Shown: in pieces, positions 38,409 through 46,892 of the stretch | Numbering within the stretch: the first letter of the stretch is position 1 | How the letters are laid out: each line of letters begins with the position of its first letter | The notes under the pieces: model-generated | The model's input: only the letters and a program-made list of their open reading frames with translations | Database searches by the model: none | What the model was told of the DNA's origin: nothing | Program-made: the position numbers and the translations under genes | Assembly (NCBI RefSeq): GCF_009729075.1 | Contig: NZ_VTGY01000008.1 | Coordinates: 124,001-188,000 of the forward strand | From: Mycolicibacterium sp. CBMA 226 | Lineage (GTDB): Bacteria > Actinomycetota > Actinomycetes > Mycobacteriales > Mycobacteriaceae | DNA length: 64,000 nt | Reading direction: 5' to 3'

Positions 38409-40255
38409 TGGCAACCTTGTTGCGAATCGCCACTGCTGGCTCCGTCGATGACGGTAAGTCCACGCTGATCGGCCGGCTGCTCTTTGACAGCAAGGCCGTC
38501 ATGGAGGACCAGCTGGCCGCCGTCGAGCGCACCTCCAAGGAACGCGGCCACGGTTACACCGACCTCGCGCTGGTCACCGACGGCCTGCGTGCTGAGCGGG
38601 AACAGGGCATCACCATCGATGTCGCCTACCGCTACTTCGCCACGGCCAAGCGGAAATTCATCATCGCCGACACCCCCGGCCACATCCAGTACACCCGGAA
38701 CATGGTCACCGGCACCTCGACGGCGCAGCTGGCCATCGTGCTGGTCGACGCTCGCCACGGACTGCTGGAGCAGTCACGCCGGCACGCGTTCCTGGCGTCG
38801 CTGCTCGGCATCCAGCACATCGTGCTGGCCGTCAACAAGATGGACCTGATCGATTGGGACCGTGAGCGTTTCGAGAAGATTCGCGACGACTTCCATGAGT
38901 TCGTGGCCCGCCTGGACATCCAGGATGTCACCACCATCCCGCTGTCGGCGCTGGCCGGCGACAACGTGGTGACCAAGTCGGAAAGGACGCCGTGGTACGA
39001 GGGTCCGTCGCTGCTGAGCCACCTCGAAGAGGTGTACATCGCCGGTGACCGCAACCTCATGGACGTTCGCTTCCCGGTGCAGTACGTCATCCGGCCGCAG
39101 ACCCACGAGCACGCCGACCACCGCAGCTACGCGGGCACCATCGCCAGTGGCGTCATGCGCCCCGGAGACGAAATCGTCGTTCTCCCAGCGGGAAAGACCA
39201 GCACCATCACCGCGATCGACGGACCCACCGGTCCGCTCGAGGAGGCTTTCGCCCCCATGGCGGTGTCGGTGAGCCTGGCCGATGACATCGACATCTCGCG
39301 CGGCGACATGATCGCCCGGGTGCACAATCAGCCGCACACCACGCAGGAATTCGACGCCACGGTGTGCTGGATGTCCGACGACGCGGCGCTCGAGCCGGGC
39401 CGGGACTACATCATCAAGCACACCACCCGCACCACGCGCGTGCGGGTTGCGGACCTGGACTACCGGCTGGACGTCAACACCCTGCACCGCGACAAGAGTG
39501 CAACGGCGTTGAAGCTCAACGAACTCGGCCGCGTCACGCTGCGCACGCAGCAGCCGCTGCTGCTCGATGAGTACTCGCGCAACTCGGTGACGGGCTCGTT
39601 CATCCTGATCGACCCCGACACCAACGGCACCGTCGCCGCCGGCATGGTGCGCGACACCACGCCGGCGGCCAACCGCTCGGCCAGCCCGAACGCCGTGCGG
39701 CACACGAACCTCGTCACCACCGAGGACCGGTTGTCCAAGGGCAGCACGGTGTGGTTCACCGGCTTGTCCGGCTCGGGCAAGTCGTCGGTAGCCATGCTGG
39801 TGGAGCGCAAGCTGATCGAATTGGGCCGTCCCGCATACGTTCTCGACGGCGACAACCTGCGCCACGGGCTGAACGCCGACCTGGGCTTCTCCATGGCCGA
39901 CCGCTCGGAGAACCTGCGCCGCCTCGCCCACATCGCCACACTGATGGCTGATTCCGGTCAGATCGTGCTGGTGCCCGCGATCAGCCCGTTGGAAGAGCAC
40001 CGTGAGCTGGCGCGAAAGGTCCACATCGACCAGGGATTCGAGTTTTTCGAGGTGTTCATGGACACGCCGCTGGCGGACTGCGAGGCCCGTGATCCCAAGG
40101 GTCTGTACGCCAAGGCCCGTGCCGGTGAGATCACGCACTTCACCGGTATCGATAGCCCGTACCAGCGGCCGAAGAACCCCGACCTGAAGCTGTCGCCGGA
40201 CGATTTGGACGCCCAGGCGCAGCGCGTGGTCGACATGCTGGTGGCGCCGCGATGA
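38408..40255 (+). CDS. cysN: Sulfate adenylyltransferase GTPase/APS kinase CysNC
   Basis: A 615-residue fusion matching Rv1286. The N-terminal CysN GTPase (about 1-420) has GSVDDGKST at 11-19, DTPGHIQYT near 92 and NKMD. The C-terminal APS kinase CysC (about 440-615) has P-loop GLSGSGKSS near 453 and LDGDNLRHGL. GTP hydrolysis drives adenosine phosphosulfate synthesis with CysD, and the kinase then makes PAPS. The ATG at 38408 was chosen since it begins the GTPase fold and overlaps the bridging ORF's stop. It is joined to cysQ by ATGA. Confidence 0.95.
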   Translation: MATLLRIATAGSVDDGKSTLIGRLLFDSKAVMEDQLAAVERTSKERGHGYTDLALVTDGLRAEREQGITIDVAYRYFATAKRKFIIADTPGHIQYTRNMVTGTSTAQLAIVLVDARHGLLEQSRRHAFLASLLGIQHIVLAVNKMDLIDWDRERFEKIRDDFHEFVARLDIQDVTTIPLSALAGDNVVTKSERTPWYEGPSLLSHLEEVYIAGDRNLMDVRFPVQYVIRPQTHEHADHRSYAGTIASGVMRPGDEIVVLPAGKTSTITAIDGPTGPLEEAFAPMAVSVSLADDIDISRGDMIARVHNQPHTTQEFDATVCWMSDDAALEPGRDYIIKHTTRTTRVRVADLDYRLDVNTLHRDKSATALKLNELGRVTLRTQQPLLLDEYSRNSVTGSFILIDPDTNGTVAAGMVRDTTPAANRSASPNAVRHTNLVTTEDRLSKGSTVWFTGLSGSGKSSVAMLVERKLIELGRPAYVLDGDNLRHGLNADLGFSMADRSENLRRLAHIATLMADSGQIVLVPAISPLEEHRELARKVHIDQGFEFFEVFMDTPLADCEARDPKGLYAKARAGEITHFTGIDSPYQRPKNPDLKLSPDDLDAQAQRVVDMLVAPR

Positions 40256-40998
40256 TCGATCACGAGATCGCCGAGCGGCTGGCCACCCGCGCGGGTGATC
40301 TGCTGCTGGATGTGCGGGCCGAGTTCGCCACGGCCGACGCTTCCGAGCGGAAAGCCGCGGGGGACAAGCGCTCTCACGAGTTCCTGATGACGGAGCTCGC
40401 ACGGCTGCGCCCCAATGACGCGGTGCTCTCCGAGGAAGCGACGGAGGAGGAGCGGGCCAACAACGCCCGACTGACCTCCGATCGGGTGTGGATCATCGAC
40501 CCGCTCGATGGCACGCGCGAGTTCTCCGAACTGGACCGCGACGACTGGGCCGTGCACGTGGCGCTGTGGGAGTCCGGCGAATTGGTCGCCGGCGCCGTGG
40601 CGCTGCCTGCGCAGAACACCACGTTGCACACACCCGAGGTGGCCGCGCCACGCGCGGTCGACGGGCCGCCGCGCATCGTGGTTTCACGCACCCGCCCGCC
40701 GGCCGTCGCACTCGCGGTGCGCGACGCGCTGGACGGAGTCCTCGTCGAGATGGGTTCGGCCGGAGCCAAAGTCGCGGCCGTGATCCAGGGCCGGGCGGAT
40801 GTCTATGTCCACGCCGGTGGTCAGTTCGAGTGGGACTCCGCCGCGCCGGTCGCGGTGGCCCGCGCCGCCGGGCTGCACACCTCACGGATCGATGGTTCGC
40901 CGCTGGTCTACAACCGCGAGGACCCGAAGCTGCCTGACCTGGTGGTGTGCCGGCCGGAACTGGCTGAGCGGGTGCTGGCGATCACCGCGGCGCACTGA
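40252..40998 (+). CDS. cysQ: 3'(2'),5'-bisphosphate nucleotidase CysQ
   Basis: A 248-residue inositol-monophosphatase-fold enzyme. The metal motifs EEAT near residue 62, WIIDPLDGTREF near 80 and QFEWDSAAPVAVA near 191 are complete. CysQ removes the 3'-phosphate from PAP and PAPS, which recycles the by-product of sulfate reduction or sulfotransfer. Here it is co-translated with cysNC. In M. tuberculosis the cysQ gene is elsewhere (Rv2131c), so this linkage is a lineage feature. It ends the operon before a strong hairpin. Confidence 0.87.
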   Translation: MIDHEIAERLATRAGDLLLDVRAEFATADASERKAAGDKRSHEFLMTELARLRPNDAVLSEEATEEERANNARLTSDRVWIIDPLDGTREFSELDRDDWAVHVALWESGELVAGAVALPAQNTTLHTPEVAAPRAVDGPPRIVVSRTRPPAVALAVRDALDGVLVEMGSAGAKVAAVIQGRADVYVHAGGQFEWDSAAPVAVARAAGLHTSRIDGSPLVYNREDPKLPDLVVCRPELAERVLAITAAH

Positions 40999-41012
40999 CC
41001 GCCGCGAAAGCA

Positions 41013-41054
41013 ACGAAATGGCTGTGGGAACGCATGTTCCCGCAGCCATTTCGT
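41013..41054. terminator. 19-bp hairpin terminating the cys operon
   Basis: Arms at 41013-41031 and 41036-41054 form 18 Watson-Crick pairs and one G-T pair around a GCAT loop. The hairpin lies between cysQ and the convergent membrane-protein gene and should stop transcription from both sides. No U tract follows. Confidence 0.8.
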
Positions 41055-41095
41055 CTCTCTGGGACGGTCTCTGTGATGAGCGTGCGCCGGGGCAC

Positions 41096-42250
41096 CTACG
41101 CCGACGCGGTAACCGGCAGGCGCGCATCCGATTTCGCCGGTGCCACGGTGCGTACCGCGACGAGACACCCGATGGCAATGGCGAAGCACAGCACCGTGTA
41201 CCACAGGCTGCCGGTCGGATCCCCGTGTGCGGTAACGCCGTTGACCGCGCCGAAGTAGGCCGGCAGCGCGCTGAGCCAGAGCACGGCCATGACCGCCAGG
41301 TAGGCGGCGGCATAGCCGAGCAGCCACGGCGCGCTGACATAGCGGGGCTCGGTCGGGCTGGCCACGGTGCTGCGCAGCCGGCGCCACTGGGAGACGAGCG
41401 CCCAGATCGCCACGGCGCACACGGCCACCAGCTCGGCCGCATAGGCGACGCCGCCGGCGGTGCTGCTGCCGGTCACACCGCCGATGACGGTGGCGGGCAG
41501 CGGCAGGATCGCGGTGCCCAGCGAAGCCAGTACCCCGGCCACCACAGTGCGCCAAACGATCTGGATGCCGGTGAAGTGACGGCCTCGATCAGCGTGCCGG
41601 CCGACGAAGAACTGCACGCACAGCGCCAGCGACATCGGCCACAGCGCCGCGAAGACCACCACGCTGGGCAGCGGCACCGAATCGAACATCGGCTGGTTCA
41701 TCGGGTTGTGCACCGACCATTCCCACCACCGCAGCTGTGGACCCAGGTGGTCGAAAATCTCGTAGAACGCGTGGTGCACGAAGCCCACGCACACCGCGCC
41801 GATCAGAGTGCCGTAGCGCCGGAAAATGCCCAGGCTGCGGACGATTTCGAACGCGACGGTCGCCATCATCGGATAGATCGCCACGATGTACAGCGGGAGC
41901 CGCCCCCACAGGAAATCGACCGTGAACACGTTGTGCGCGAACATGGTGTCGACGTGATCGGCGATGCCGAACGTCGCCGGGAAGTACAGCGGCGGCTCGA
42001 TGATCAGCAGATAGGCCACCGCGCCGAACCACAAGGCGATGTTGGTGGCGTCGCCGTGCCGACGGAGCCGGATGATCGCATAGGCGAGCGTCAGCACCGC
42101 GCCGGTGATGACCGTCAACTCGAGGACCGGCAGGGTCCAATTCTCCAGCTGCAGGGGCTTGCGGACCTCGACGAGGCCGCCGGCCGTCTTGCAGGAAAAG
42201 CCAAGGCGTCCAGCCAGATCAGCGAACGTCGGCGAACACAGGTCAGACAT
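41096..42250 (-). CDS. Polytopic membrane protein, unknown
   Basis: A 384-residue protein with about ten predicted membrane helices. A short N-terminus with one Cys (FSCKTAGG) precedes the first helix. Loops hold HxH-like and acidic residues (HVDTMFAHNVFTVD, VHHAFYEIFDHLG) that might bind a metal or cofactor; this is speculative. It starts with an 8-base overlap inside the upstream hydrolase gene, so the two are co-translated and probably work together. No family name was recognised. Confidence 0.65.
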   Translation of the reverse strand: MSDLCSPTFADLAGRLGFSCKTAGGLVEVRKPLQLENWTLPVLELTVITGAVLTLAYAIIRLRRHGDATNIALWFGAVAYLLIIEPPLYFPATFGIADHVDTMFAHNVFTVDFLWGRLPLYIVAIYPMMATVAFEIVRSLGIFRRYGTLIGAVCVGFVHHAFYEIFDHLGPQLRWWEWSVHNPMNQPMFDSVPLPSVVVFAALWPMSLALCVQFFVGRHADRGRHFTGIQIVWRTVVAGVLASLGTAILPLPATVIGGVTGSSTAGGVAYAAELVAVCAVAIWALVSQWRRLRSTVASPTEPRYVSAPWLLGYAAAYLAVMAVLWLSALPAYFGAVNGVTAHGDPTGSLWYTVLCFAIAIGCLVAVRTVAPAKSDARLPVTASA

Positions 42251-43169
42251 GTGCGCTCTGCTTTCCGGCGGTGTACCAGTGGGTGACGTCATAGCCGGCG
42301 TCGTAGCGGTCGAACCATTCGGCCGCCAGCGCGGGCAGCTTCTCGTGTTCCGGGTTGTGCCCCGGGATCTGGCTGCGCACGATGCCCGACAGGGCCACCA
42401 GTTGCTCGCGGACCGGAAGGTCGTGGAAGGCACTCGTGAACGGTCCGAAGTCCGGGATTCGGCCGAGCCGCTTCAAGATCGTGTTCTTTCGGCGCTCGAG
42501 CGCGAATGCAGACAACGCGTCGACCTTGCGGACCTCCAGCGGCAGGTGCTTGTTGAACCCGTTGCACGCCATGCGCACGACGTCCATCACATGCTTGAAG
42601 ATCGAGGGCGCCACCCGCATGCGGTACCAGGGATCGTCGACGAGGCCGTTGTAGATGATCAGCGCCGAGCTCCGGTGCTCGACCTCTTCGACGAAGTGCC
42701 ACAAGAACAGTGACGCGACGCGGTCGTCGCCGGGGGCGAACAACGTGTCGTCATGGTCCAGCATCAGCTTGAACACCGGTGTGAACGTCGCCTCCAGGTC
42801 GGCGGTGTAGGCCAGCCGGTATTTGAGTGGCTTGTTGGCGACGAGGTCGTCGAATGCGGCGATCACCTCGTCGAGAGTCTCTTTGAGCTCCGGGTGGGCC
42901 TTGATGAGGCCGCGCGCGTGTGCCCGGTGAGCCATCGAATGCTGGCCCTCCTGCCGTACGAAGGCGTCGGCCTCTTCGGCGATCACCGGGTCGGTCAGCA
43001 GCGGCTTGGCCTCGGCCATGGTGCTGACGATCATCTTCTCGAACGCAATTGCCAAGAAGGACACGGCATTTGCCATGGCGGAGAACGCGGGGTTGGTCTC
43101 GTTCCACAGGAACGGCACGGGGTGGTCCGCGAAAGCGAACCGCATTTTTCGGACCTGGAGATCGGTCAC
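42243..43169 (-). CDS. Metal-dependent hydrolase family protein (diiron-type helices)
   Basis: A 308-residue protein resembling the predicted metal-dependent hydrolase family PF10118. It is mostly helical, with ligand-like motifs RQEGQHSMAHR near residue 72 and FVEEVEHRSSA near 163, the E-x-x-H pattern of a carboxylate-bridged metal site. The true reaction of the family is not known. It is divergent from a TetR-family gene across a palindromic operator, so it is probably that regulator's target. The downstream membrane protein overlaps it. Confidence 0.75.
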   Translation of the reverse strand: MTDLQVRKMRFAFADHPVPFLWNETNPAFSAMANAVSFLAIAFEKMIVSTMAEAKPLLTDPVIAEEADAFVRQEGQHSMAHRAHARGLIKAHPELKETLDEVIAAFDDLVANKPLKYRLAYTADLEATFTPVFKLMLDHDDTLFAPGDDRVASLFLWHFVEEVEHRSSALIIYNGLVDDPWYRMRVAPSIFKHVMDVVRMACNGFNKHLPLEVRKVDALSAFALERRKNTILKRLGRIPDFGPFTSAFHDLPVREQLVALSGIVRSQIPGHNPEHEKLPALAAEWFDRYDAGYDVTHWYTAGKQSAHV

Positions 43170-43184
43170 TGGGCACCTCGATCA

Positions 43185-43220
43185 GTAATCATACAAAGTG
43201 TGTCGCATCTGTATGGTTAC
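43185..43220. promoter_or_regulatory. TetR-type palindromic operator
   Basis: GTAATCATACA (43185-43195) and TGTATGGTTAC (43210-43220) form an inverted repeat with 10 of 11 bases matching and a 14-base spacer. It lies between the divergent hydrolase and TetR genes, 15 bases before the hydrolase start. It is the likely binding site of the adjacent regulator. Confidence 0.65.
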
Positions 43221-43278
43221 AGCGTTGACGTGGATCAGTCAATGCCCGCGGCGGTGCCGGCCGTGTACCGTCCGGCGG

Positions 43279-43899
43279 ATGGCACGCAAACGTCGCGGTT
43301 GGGGCGGGGAGCCGCCCGCCGATGACGAGGAGGCGACCCGGCGCATCGTCGCCGCGGCAGTCGAGTTGCTGTCCACCACCGGCACCGCGATCACCATCGC
43401 CGACGTCGCCGAATCACTCGGTGTCATTCGGCAGACGGTGTACCGGTACTTCCCGACGGCCGACGAACTGATGCGGGCCGCCGCCATCGCCTCGGTCGCA
43501 GGCTTTTTGGATCAGCTCAGCGAGCACGTGCGGGGTATTCACGATCCCGCCGACGCGATGACCGAAGGCGTCGTCTACACACTCGACGCCGTGGCCCGGA
43601 CGCCGCATCTGGGCATCCTGATGTCGGCGCCGTACGTCAGCGCGCACAGCAGCGACATGGCCTCTGCCGAGGCGAAGGAATTCGGCATGCAGATGATCAC
43701 CAGATTCGACGTCGACTGGGCGAGCTATGGCTACGACGACGCGGCGCTGCATGATCTGGTCGAATTCACGCTGCGCATCATGCTGTCCTACTTTCTGGCG
43801 CCGGCCGGGGACGGCCGGACTCCCGACGAATTGCGGGCCTTCATCCGGCGCTGGCTGGGCGCGGCGATCCTGGGGCAGCCGTCCGCCGGAGCGCGCTGA
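43279..43899 (+). CDS. TetR-family transcriptional regulator
   Basis: A 206-residue regulator. The N-terminal helix-turn-helix (about 20-66) is ITIADVAESLGVIRQTVYRYF, the TetR pattern. The C-terminal ligand domain is not assignable. The ATG at 43279 places the HTH at the normal distance; an upstream in-frame ATG would run through the operator. It is transcribed away from the hydrolase/membrane protein pair and probably represses that pair and itself through the palindrome at 43185. The ligand is unknown. Confidence 0.85.
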   Translation: MARKRRGWGGEPPADDEEATRRIVAAAVELLSTTGTAITIADVAESLGVIRQTVYRYFPTADELMRAAAIASVAGFLDQLSEHVRGIHDPADAMTEGVVYTLDAVARTPHLGILMSAPYVSAHSSDMASAEAKEFGMQMITRFDVDWASYGYDDAALHDLVEFTLRIMLSYFLAPAGDGRTPDELRAFIRRWLGAAILGQPSAGAR

Positions 43900-43944
43900 G
43901 CGATCGGTGGCGGTCTTCGCCGCCCAGGGCTAGTTTGTGTTCGT

Positions 43945-44226
43945 ATGCACACACATCTGTCCACTCGCCGTTTGATGGCCGCTGCCGGCGGCGCCGCTCT
44001 CGTTGCGATGGGCGTCCTCACCGCGGGCTGCAGTAGCAACGGCGGGCAGTCACCGTCGACCACCACCACCACCACCACGACGACCACGACCACGTCGCCG
44101 TCTGTGGCACCGACGGAGAAGAGCATCAGCCCCACCGGCGGCAACCTGTTCAGCCCGGGCGTCACCGCGCCGGGCGCGCCGAGCGTGCAACCTGGTCTGC
44201 ACCCGGGCATCAACGGCAACAACTGA
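43945..44226 (+). CDS. Small lipoprotein with poly-Thr tract
   Basis: A 93-residue lipoprotein precursor. The signal peptide is basic (STRRLM) then Ala/Gly-rich and ends in LTAGC, with the lipidated Cys at residue 29. A run of 12 threonines (ACN codons, mostly ACC and ACG) follows, then a Pro/Gly-rich tail. The tract looks like a flexible linker to the membrane anchor. A TAGTTT -10-like hexamer (43931-43936) ends 8 bases before the ATG. No family name was recognised. Confidence 0.65.
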   Translation: MHTHLSTRRLMAAAGGAALVAMGVLTAGCSSNGGQSPSTTTTTTTTTTTTSPSVAPTEKSISPTGGNLFSPGVTAPGAPSVQPGLHPGINGNN

Positions 44227-44279
44227 CTGTCGGCCAAAATCGGCCCCTGGAAACATCTTTGAGCCACTAGGCTCACAGG

Positions 44280-44876
44280 ATGACTCGCCCCACTCTGCGT
44301 GAATTGTCCAGTCTCCCTGTTGAACCGGTTCCTCTGGCGGACTCGGCTCTCGTTCTGATCGACTGCCAGAACACCTACACGCAAGGGGTGATGGAACTCG
44401 AGGGCGTGCAGGCCGCGCTCGATGAGACTGCCGCATTGCTCGACCGTGCCCGCACCGCGGGCATTCCCGTCATCCACATCCAGCACGACGACGGGCCGGG
44501 CTCGCTGTACGACATCGGTGCCGACATCGGCGCGATCGTCGACCGGGTGGCTCCGCGCGGCGACGAGCCGGTGATCGTCAAGCAGTTCCCGAACTCGTTC
44601 GTGCAGACGGATCTCGACGAGCGGCTCAAGGCCCTCGGCGCATCGAACCTGGTGCTCGCGGGGTTCATGACGCACATGTGCGTGAACTCCACCGCGCGTG
44701 GCGCATTCAGTCTCGGGTATGCGCCGACGGTGGTGGCTGCCGCGACGGCGACCCGCACGCTGGCCGGGCCCGATGGCCAGGCGGTGCCGGCCGCGGCGCT
44801 GCAGGCGGCGAGCCTCGCCGGCCTGGCCGACCTGGTAGCGGTCGTCGCTCCCGACGCAGCTGCTATTCCGGACTAA
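44280..44876 (+). CDS. Isochorismatase-family cysteine hydrolase
   Basis: A 198-residue cysteine hydrolase. The triad is visible as Asp in LVLIDCQNTY near residue 28, Lys in VIVKQFPNSF near 101 and the nucleophile Cys in FMTHMCVNST near 138. Such enzymes cleave amides or nicotinamide-like compounds. The substrate cannot be told. Six bases before the ATG is a TAGGCT -10-like hexamer (44268-44273), within a small TGAGCC-ACTA-GGCTCA hairpin, so a leaderless mRNA is possible. It is 27 bases upstream of the Rrf2 gene. Confidence 0.82.
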   Translation: MTRPTLRELSSLPVEPVPLADSALVLIDCQNTYTQGVMELEGVQAALDETAALLDRARTAGIPVIHIQHDDGPGSLYDIGADIGAIVDRVAPRGDEPVIVKQFPNSFVQTDLDERLKALGASNLVLAGFMTHMCVNSTARGAFSLGYAPTVVAAATATRTLAGPDGQAVPAAALQAASLAGLADLVAVVAPDAAAIPD

Positions 44877-44903
44877 TCCGGCCCGGAATGGCATGATTGG
44901 CTG

Positions 44904-45374
44904 ATGCGGATGTCAGCCAAGGCGGAGTACGCCGTCCGCGCCATGGTCGAACTGGCCGCCGCGGACGCCGGTGTGCTGGTCAAGACCGAGGACCTGGCCA
45001 AGGCGCAGGGCATCCCCGCGCAGTTCCTCGTCGACATCCTGACCAACCTGCGTACCGACCGTTTGGTGCGCAGTCACCGCGGCCGCGACGGCGGCTACGA
45101 GCTGGCCCGCGCGGCCGCCGACATCAGCATCGCTGACGTCCTGCGCTGCATCGACGGTCCGCTGGCGAGCGTGCGTGACATCGGGCTCGGGGATCTGCCG
45201 TACTCGGGGCCGACGGCGGCGCTCACCGATGTGTGGCGCGCCCTGCGCGCCAGCATGCGTTCGGTGCTCGAACAAACCAGCCTGGCCGACGTGGCCACCG
45301 GCAACCTGCCCGCGCACGTCAGCGCCCTGGCGGGGGACTACCGCACGCAGGAAGCCCGCCGCGGCCACAGCTAG
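44904..45374 (+). CDS. Rrf2-family regulator, Rv1287-like
   Basis: A 156-residue Rrf2 regulator. The N-terminal winged helix includes [12 protein letters not shown] and the recognition region [14 protein letters not shown]. The Rrf2 Cys triplet of Fe-S members is missing; only one Cys (LRCIDG) is near that position. It is therefore more like CymR-type regulators of cysteine metabolism. In M. tuberculosis Rv1287 directly follows cysDNC. Here cysQ and about six other genes lie between. Control of the cys promoter at 37347 is a reasonable but untested guess. Confidence 0.85.
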   Translation: MRMSAKAEYAVRAMVELAAADAGVLVKTEDLAKAQGIPAQFLVDILTNLRTDRLVRSHRGRDGGYELARAAADISIADVLRCIDGPLASVRDIGLGDLPYSGPTAALTDVWRALRASMRSVLEQTSLADVATGNLPAHVSALAGDYRTQEARRGHS

Positions 45375-45394
45375 CCCCATTCCCGCGAGCGTGC

Positions 45395-45784
45395 TCAGCC
45401 GCCCGAGCCGTACGGCCGCGTGATGATCTCCAGGTAGTGCCCGCTGGGGTCCTGGAAGTAGACGCCCCGACCGCCGTCGTTGTGGTTGATCTCGCCGGGA
45501 TGCTGTCCTCGCGGATCGGCCCAATGTTGCAGTCCGCGTTCACGAATCCGGTCGTAGATCGCGGTGAACTCGTCCTCCGAGACCAGGAACGCGTAGTGCT
45601 GAGGGACGACCTCTGCACCCGCCGGCATCTGGGCGTAATCCAAGCTGACGCCGTGGTTCAGTTCGACGGCGAGAAAGTGCCCGAATTCCTTCGCGGGTGG
45701 AAGACTGAAGAGTTCGGTGAAGAAGGTGGCCGCGGCCGAGCGGTCGGTCGAGTGGACGATGGTGTGGTTGAAGGTGATGGCCAT
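45395..45784 (-). CDS. VOC/glyoxalase-superfamily protein
   Basis: A 129-residue vicinal-oxygen-chelate protein with the paired beta-alpha-beta modules. Ligand candidates are His in FNHTIVHSTD near residue 7, His or Asp in VSLDYAQM, and Glu in SGHYLEIITRPYG at the C-terminus. The family includes glyoxalases, dioxygenases and resistance proteins. Which of these applies cannot be determined. It is convergent with the Rrf2 gene. Confidence 0.8.
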   Translation of the reverse strand: MAITFNHTIVHSTDRSAAATFFTELFSLPPAKEFGHFLAVELNHGVSLDYAQMPAGAEVVPQHYAFLVSEDEFTAIYDRIRERGLQHWADPRGQHPGEINHNDGGRGVYFQDPSGHYLEIITRPYGSGG

Positions 45785-45858
45785 ATCCCTCTGTTCTACC
45801 CGTTCGTGTGCGCCGCGTCACTGCCGGTATGAGCGGTCCTGCCTGTCATGATTGAGAT

Positions 45859-46881
45859 ATGGCGTTCGACCTGCGTGAGCTGGCAGTTCCAGTGATCGTC
45901 GCGCCGATGGCCGGTGGGCCGTCGACGCCCGAGCTGGCAGCGGCCGGCTCGGCGGCCGGCGGTCTGGGATTCGTGGCCGCCGGCTATCTGACGGCTCAGG
46001 TGTTCGCCGATCGCGTCACCGCCGCCCGCGCGCTGACGACCGGCCCGCTCGGCGTGAATCTGTTTGCGTCCCAGCCGAGTACCGCGCAGCCCGGCGAGAT
46101 CGCGCGCTACGTATCCGAACTCGCCGGTGAAGCTGCCCGCTACGGGGCCGCACTCGGCGACCCGTCATACAACGACGACGACTGGGCGGCCAAACTCGAC
46201 GTGGTCGCCGACCTGCGGCCCGAAGTCGTGTCGTTCACTTTCGGCGGACCTACCGCCGACGAATGCTTGCGGTTGCGACAGGCGGGTATCACCACCGTAG
46301 CCACGGTCACCACTGTCGCCGAGGCCAGGAAGGCCGTCGCCTCCGGCGTCGATGCCCTCGCCGTCCAGGGGCCCGGGGCCGGCGGCCACCGCGGCACCTA
46401 CGACCCGCTGGCGACCCCGGCCACGCAGCCGCTCACCGAACTGCTGGCCGACGTGCTTGCCGCCACGGAGCTGCCGGTCGTCGCGGCCGGCGGGCTGATG
46501 ACCGCTCACGACGTCGCCGCGGTGATCGCGGCCGGTGCGGTGGCCGCGCAGCTCGGCACGGCGTTCCTGCTCGCCGACGAATCGGGCTCGAGCCCGGTAC
46601 ACCGCGCCGCGCTCGTCGACCCGCGGTTCACCGAAACCGTTGTCACCAAGGCGTTCTCGGGGCGCTACGCGCGCGGGCTGCGCAACCGGTTCATCGACGA
46701 GCACGACGCGCAGGCGCCGCTGGGCTATCCCGAGGTGCATTACCTGACCAGTCCGGTGCGCAAGGCAGCGGTGGCGGCCGGTGATCCACACGGGACCAAT
46801 GTGTGGGCGGGTACCGGATTCCGGCAAATCCGGTCGGGGCAGGTCGCCGACATCATGGCCGGGCTGGTGGGAACGTCGTGA
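45859..46881 (+). CDS. Nitronate monooxygenase (2-nitropropane dioxygenase family)
   Basis: A 340-residue FMN-dependent TIM-barrel enzyme. The N-terminal VIVAPMAGGPSTPELA and the FMN-binding QGPGAGGHRG near residue 173 match nitronate monooxygenases. The catalytic His is in GGHRG. Such enzymes oxidise nitronates such as propionate-3-nitronate. It is followed 11 bases later by a secreted DUF4232-like protein gene. Confidence 0.86.
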   Translation: MAFDLRELAVPVIVAPMAGGPSTPELAAAGSAAGGLGFVAAGYLTAQVFADRVTAARALTTGPLGVNLFASQPSTAQPGEIARYVSELAGEAARYGAALGDPSYNDDDWAAKLDVVADLRPEVVSFTFGGPTADECLRLRQAGITTVATVTTVAEARKAVASGVDALAVQGPGAGGHRGTYDPLATPATQPLTELLADVLAATELPVVAAGGLMTAHDVAAVIAAGAVAAQLGTAFLLADESGSSPVHRAALVDPRFTETVVTKAFSGRYARGLRNRFIDEHDAQAPLGYPEVHYLTSPVRKAAVAAGDPHGTNVWAGTGFRQIRSGQVADIMAGLVGTS

Positions 46882-46892
46882 AAGGAGCCGGC

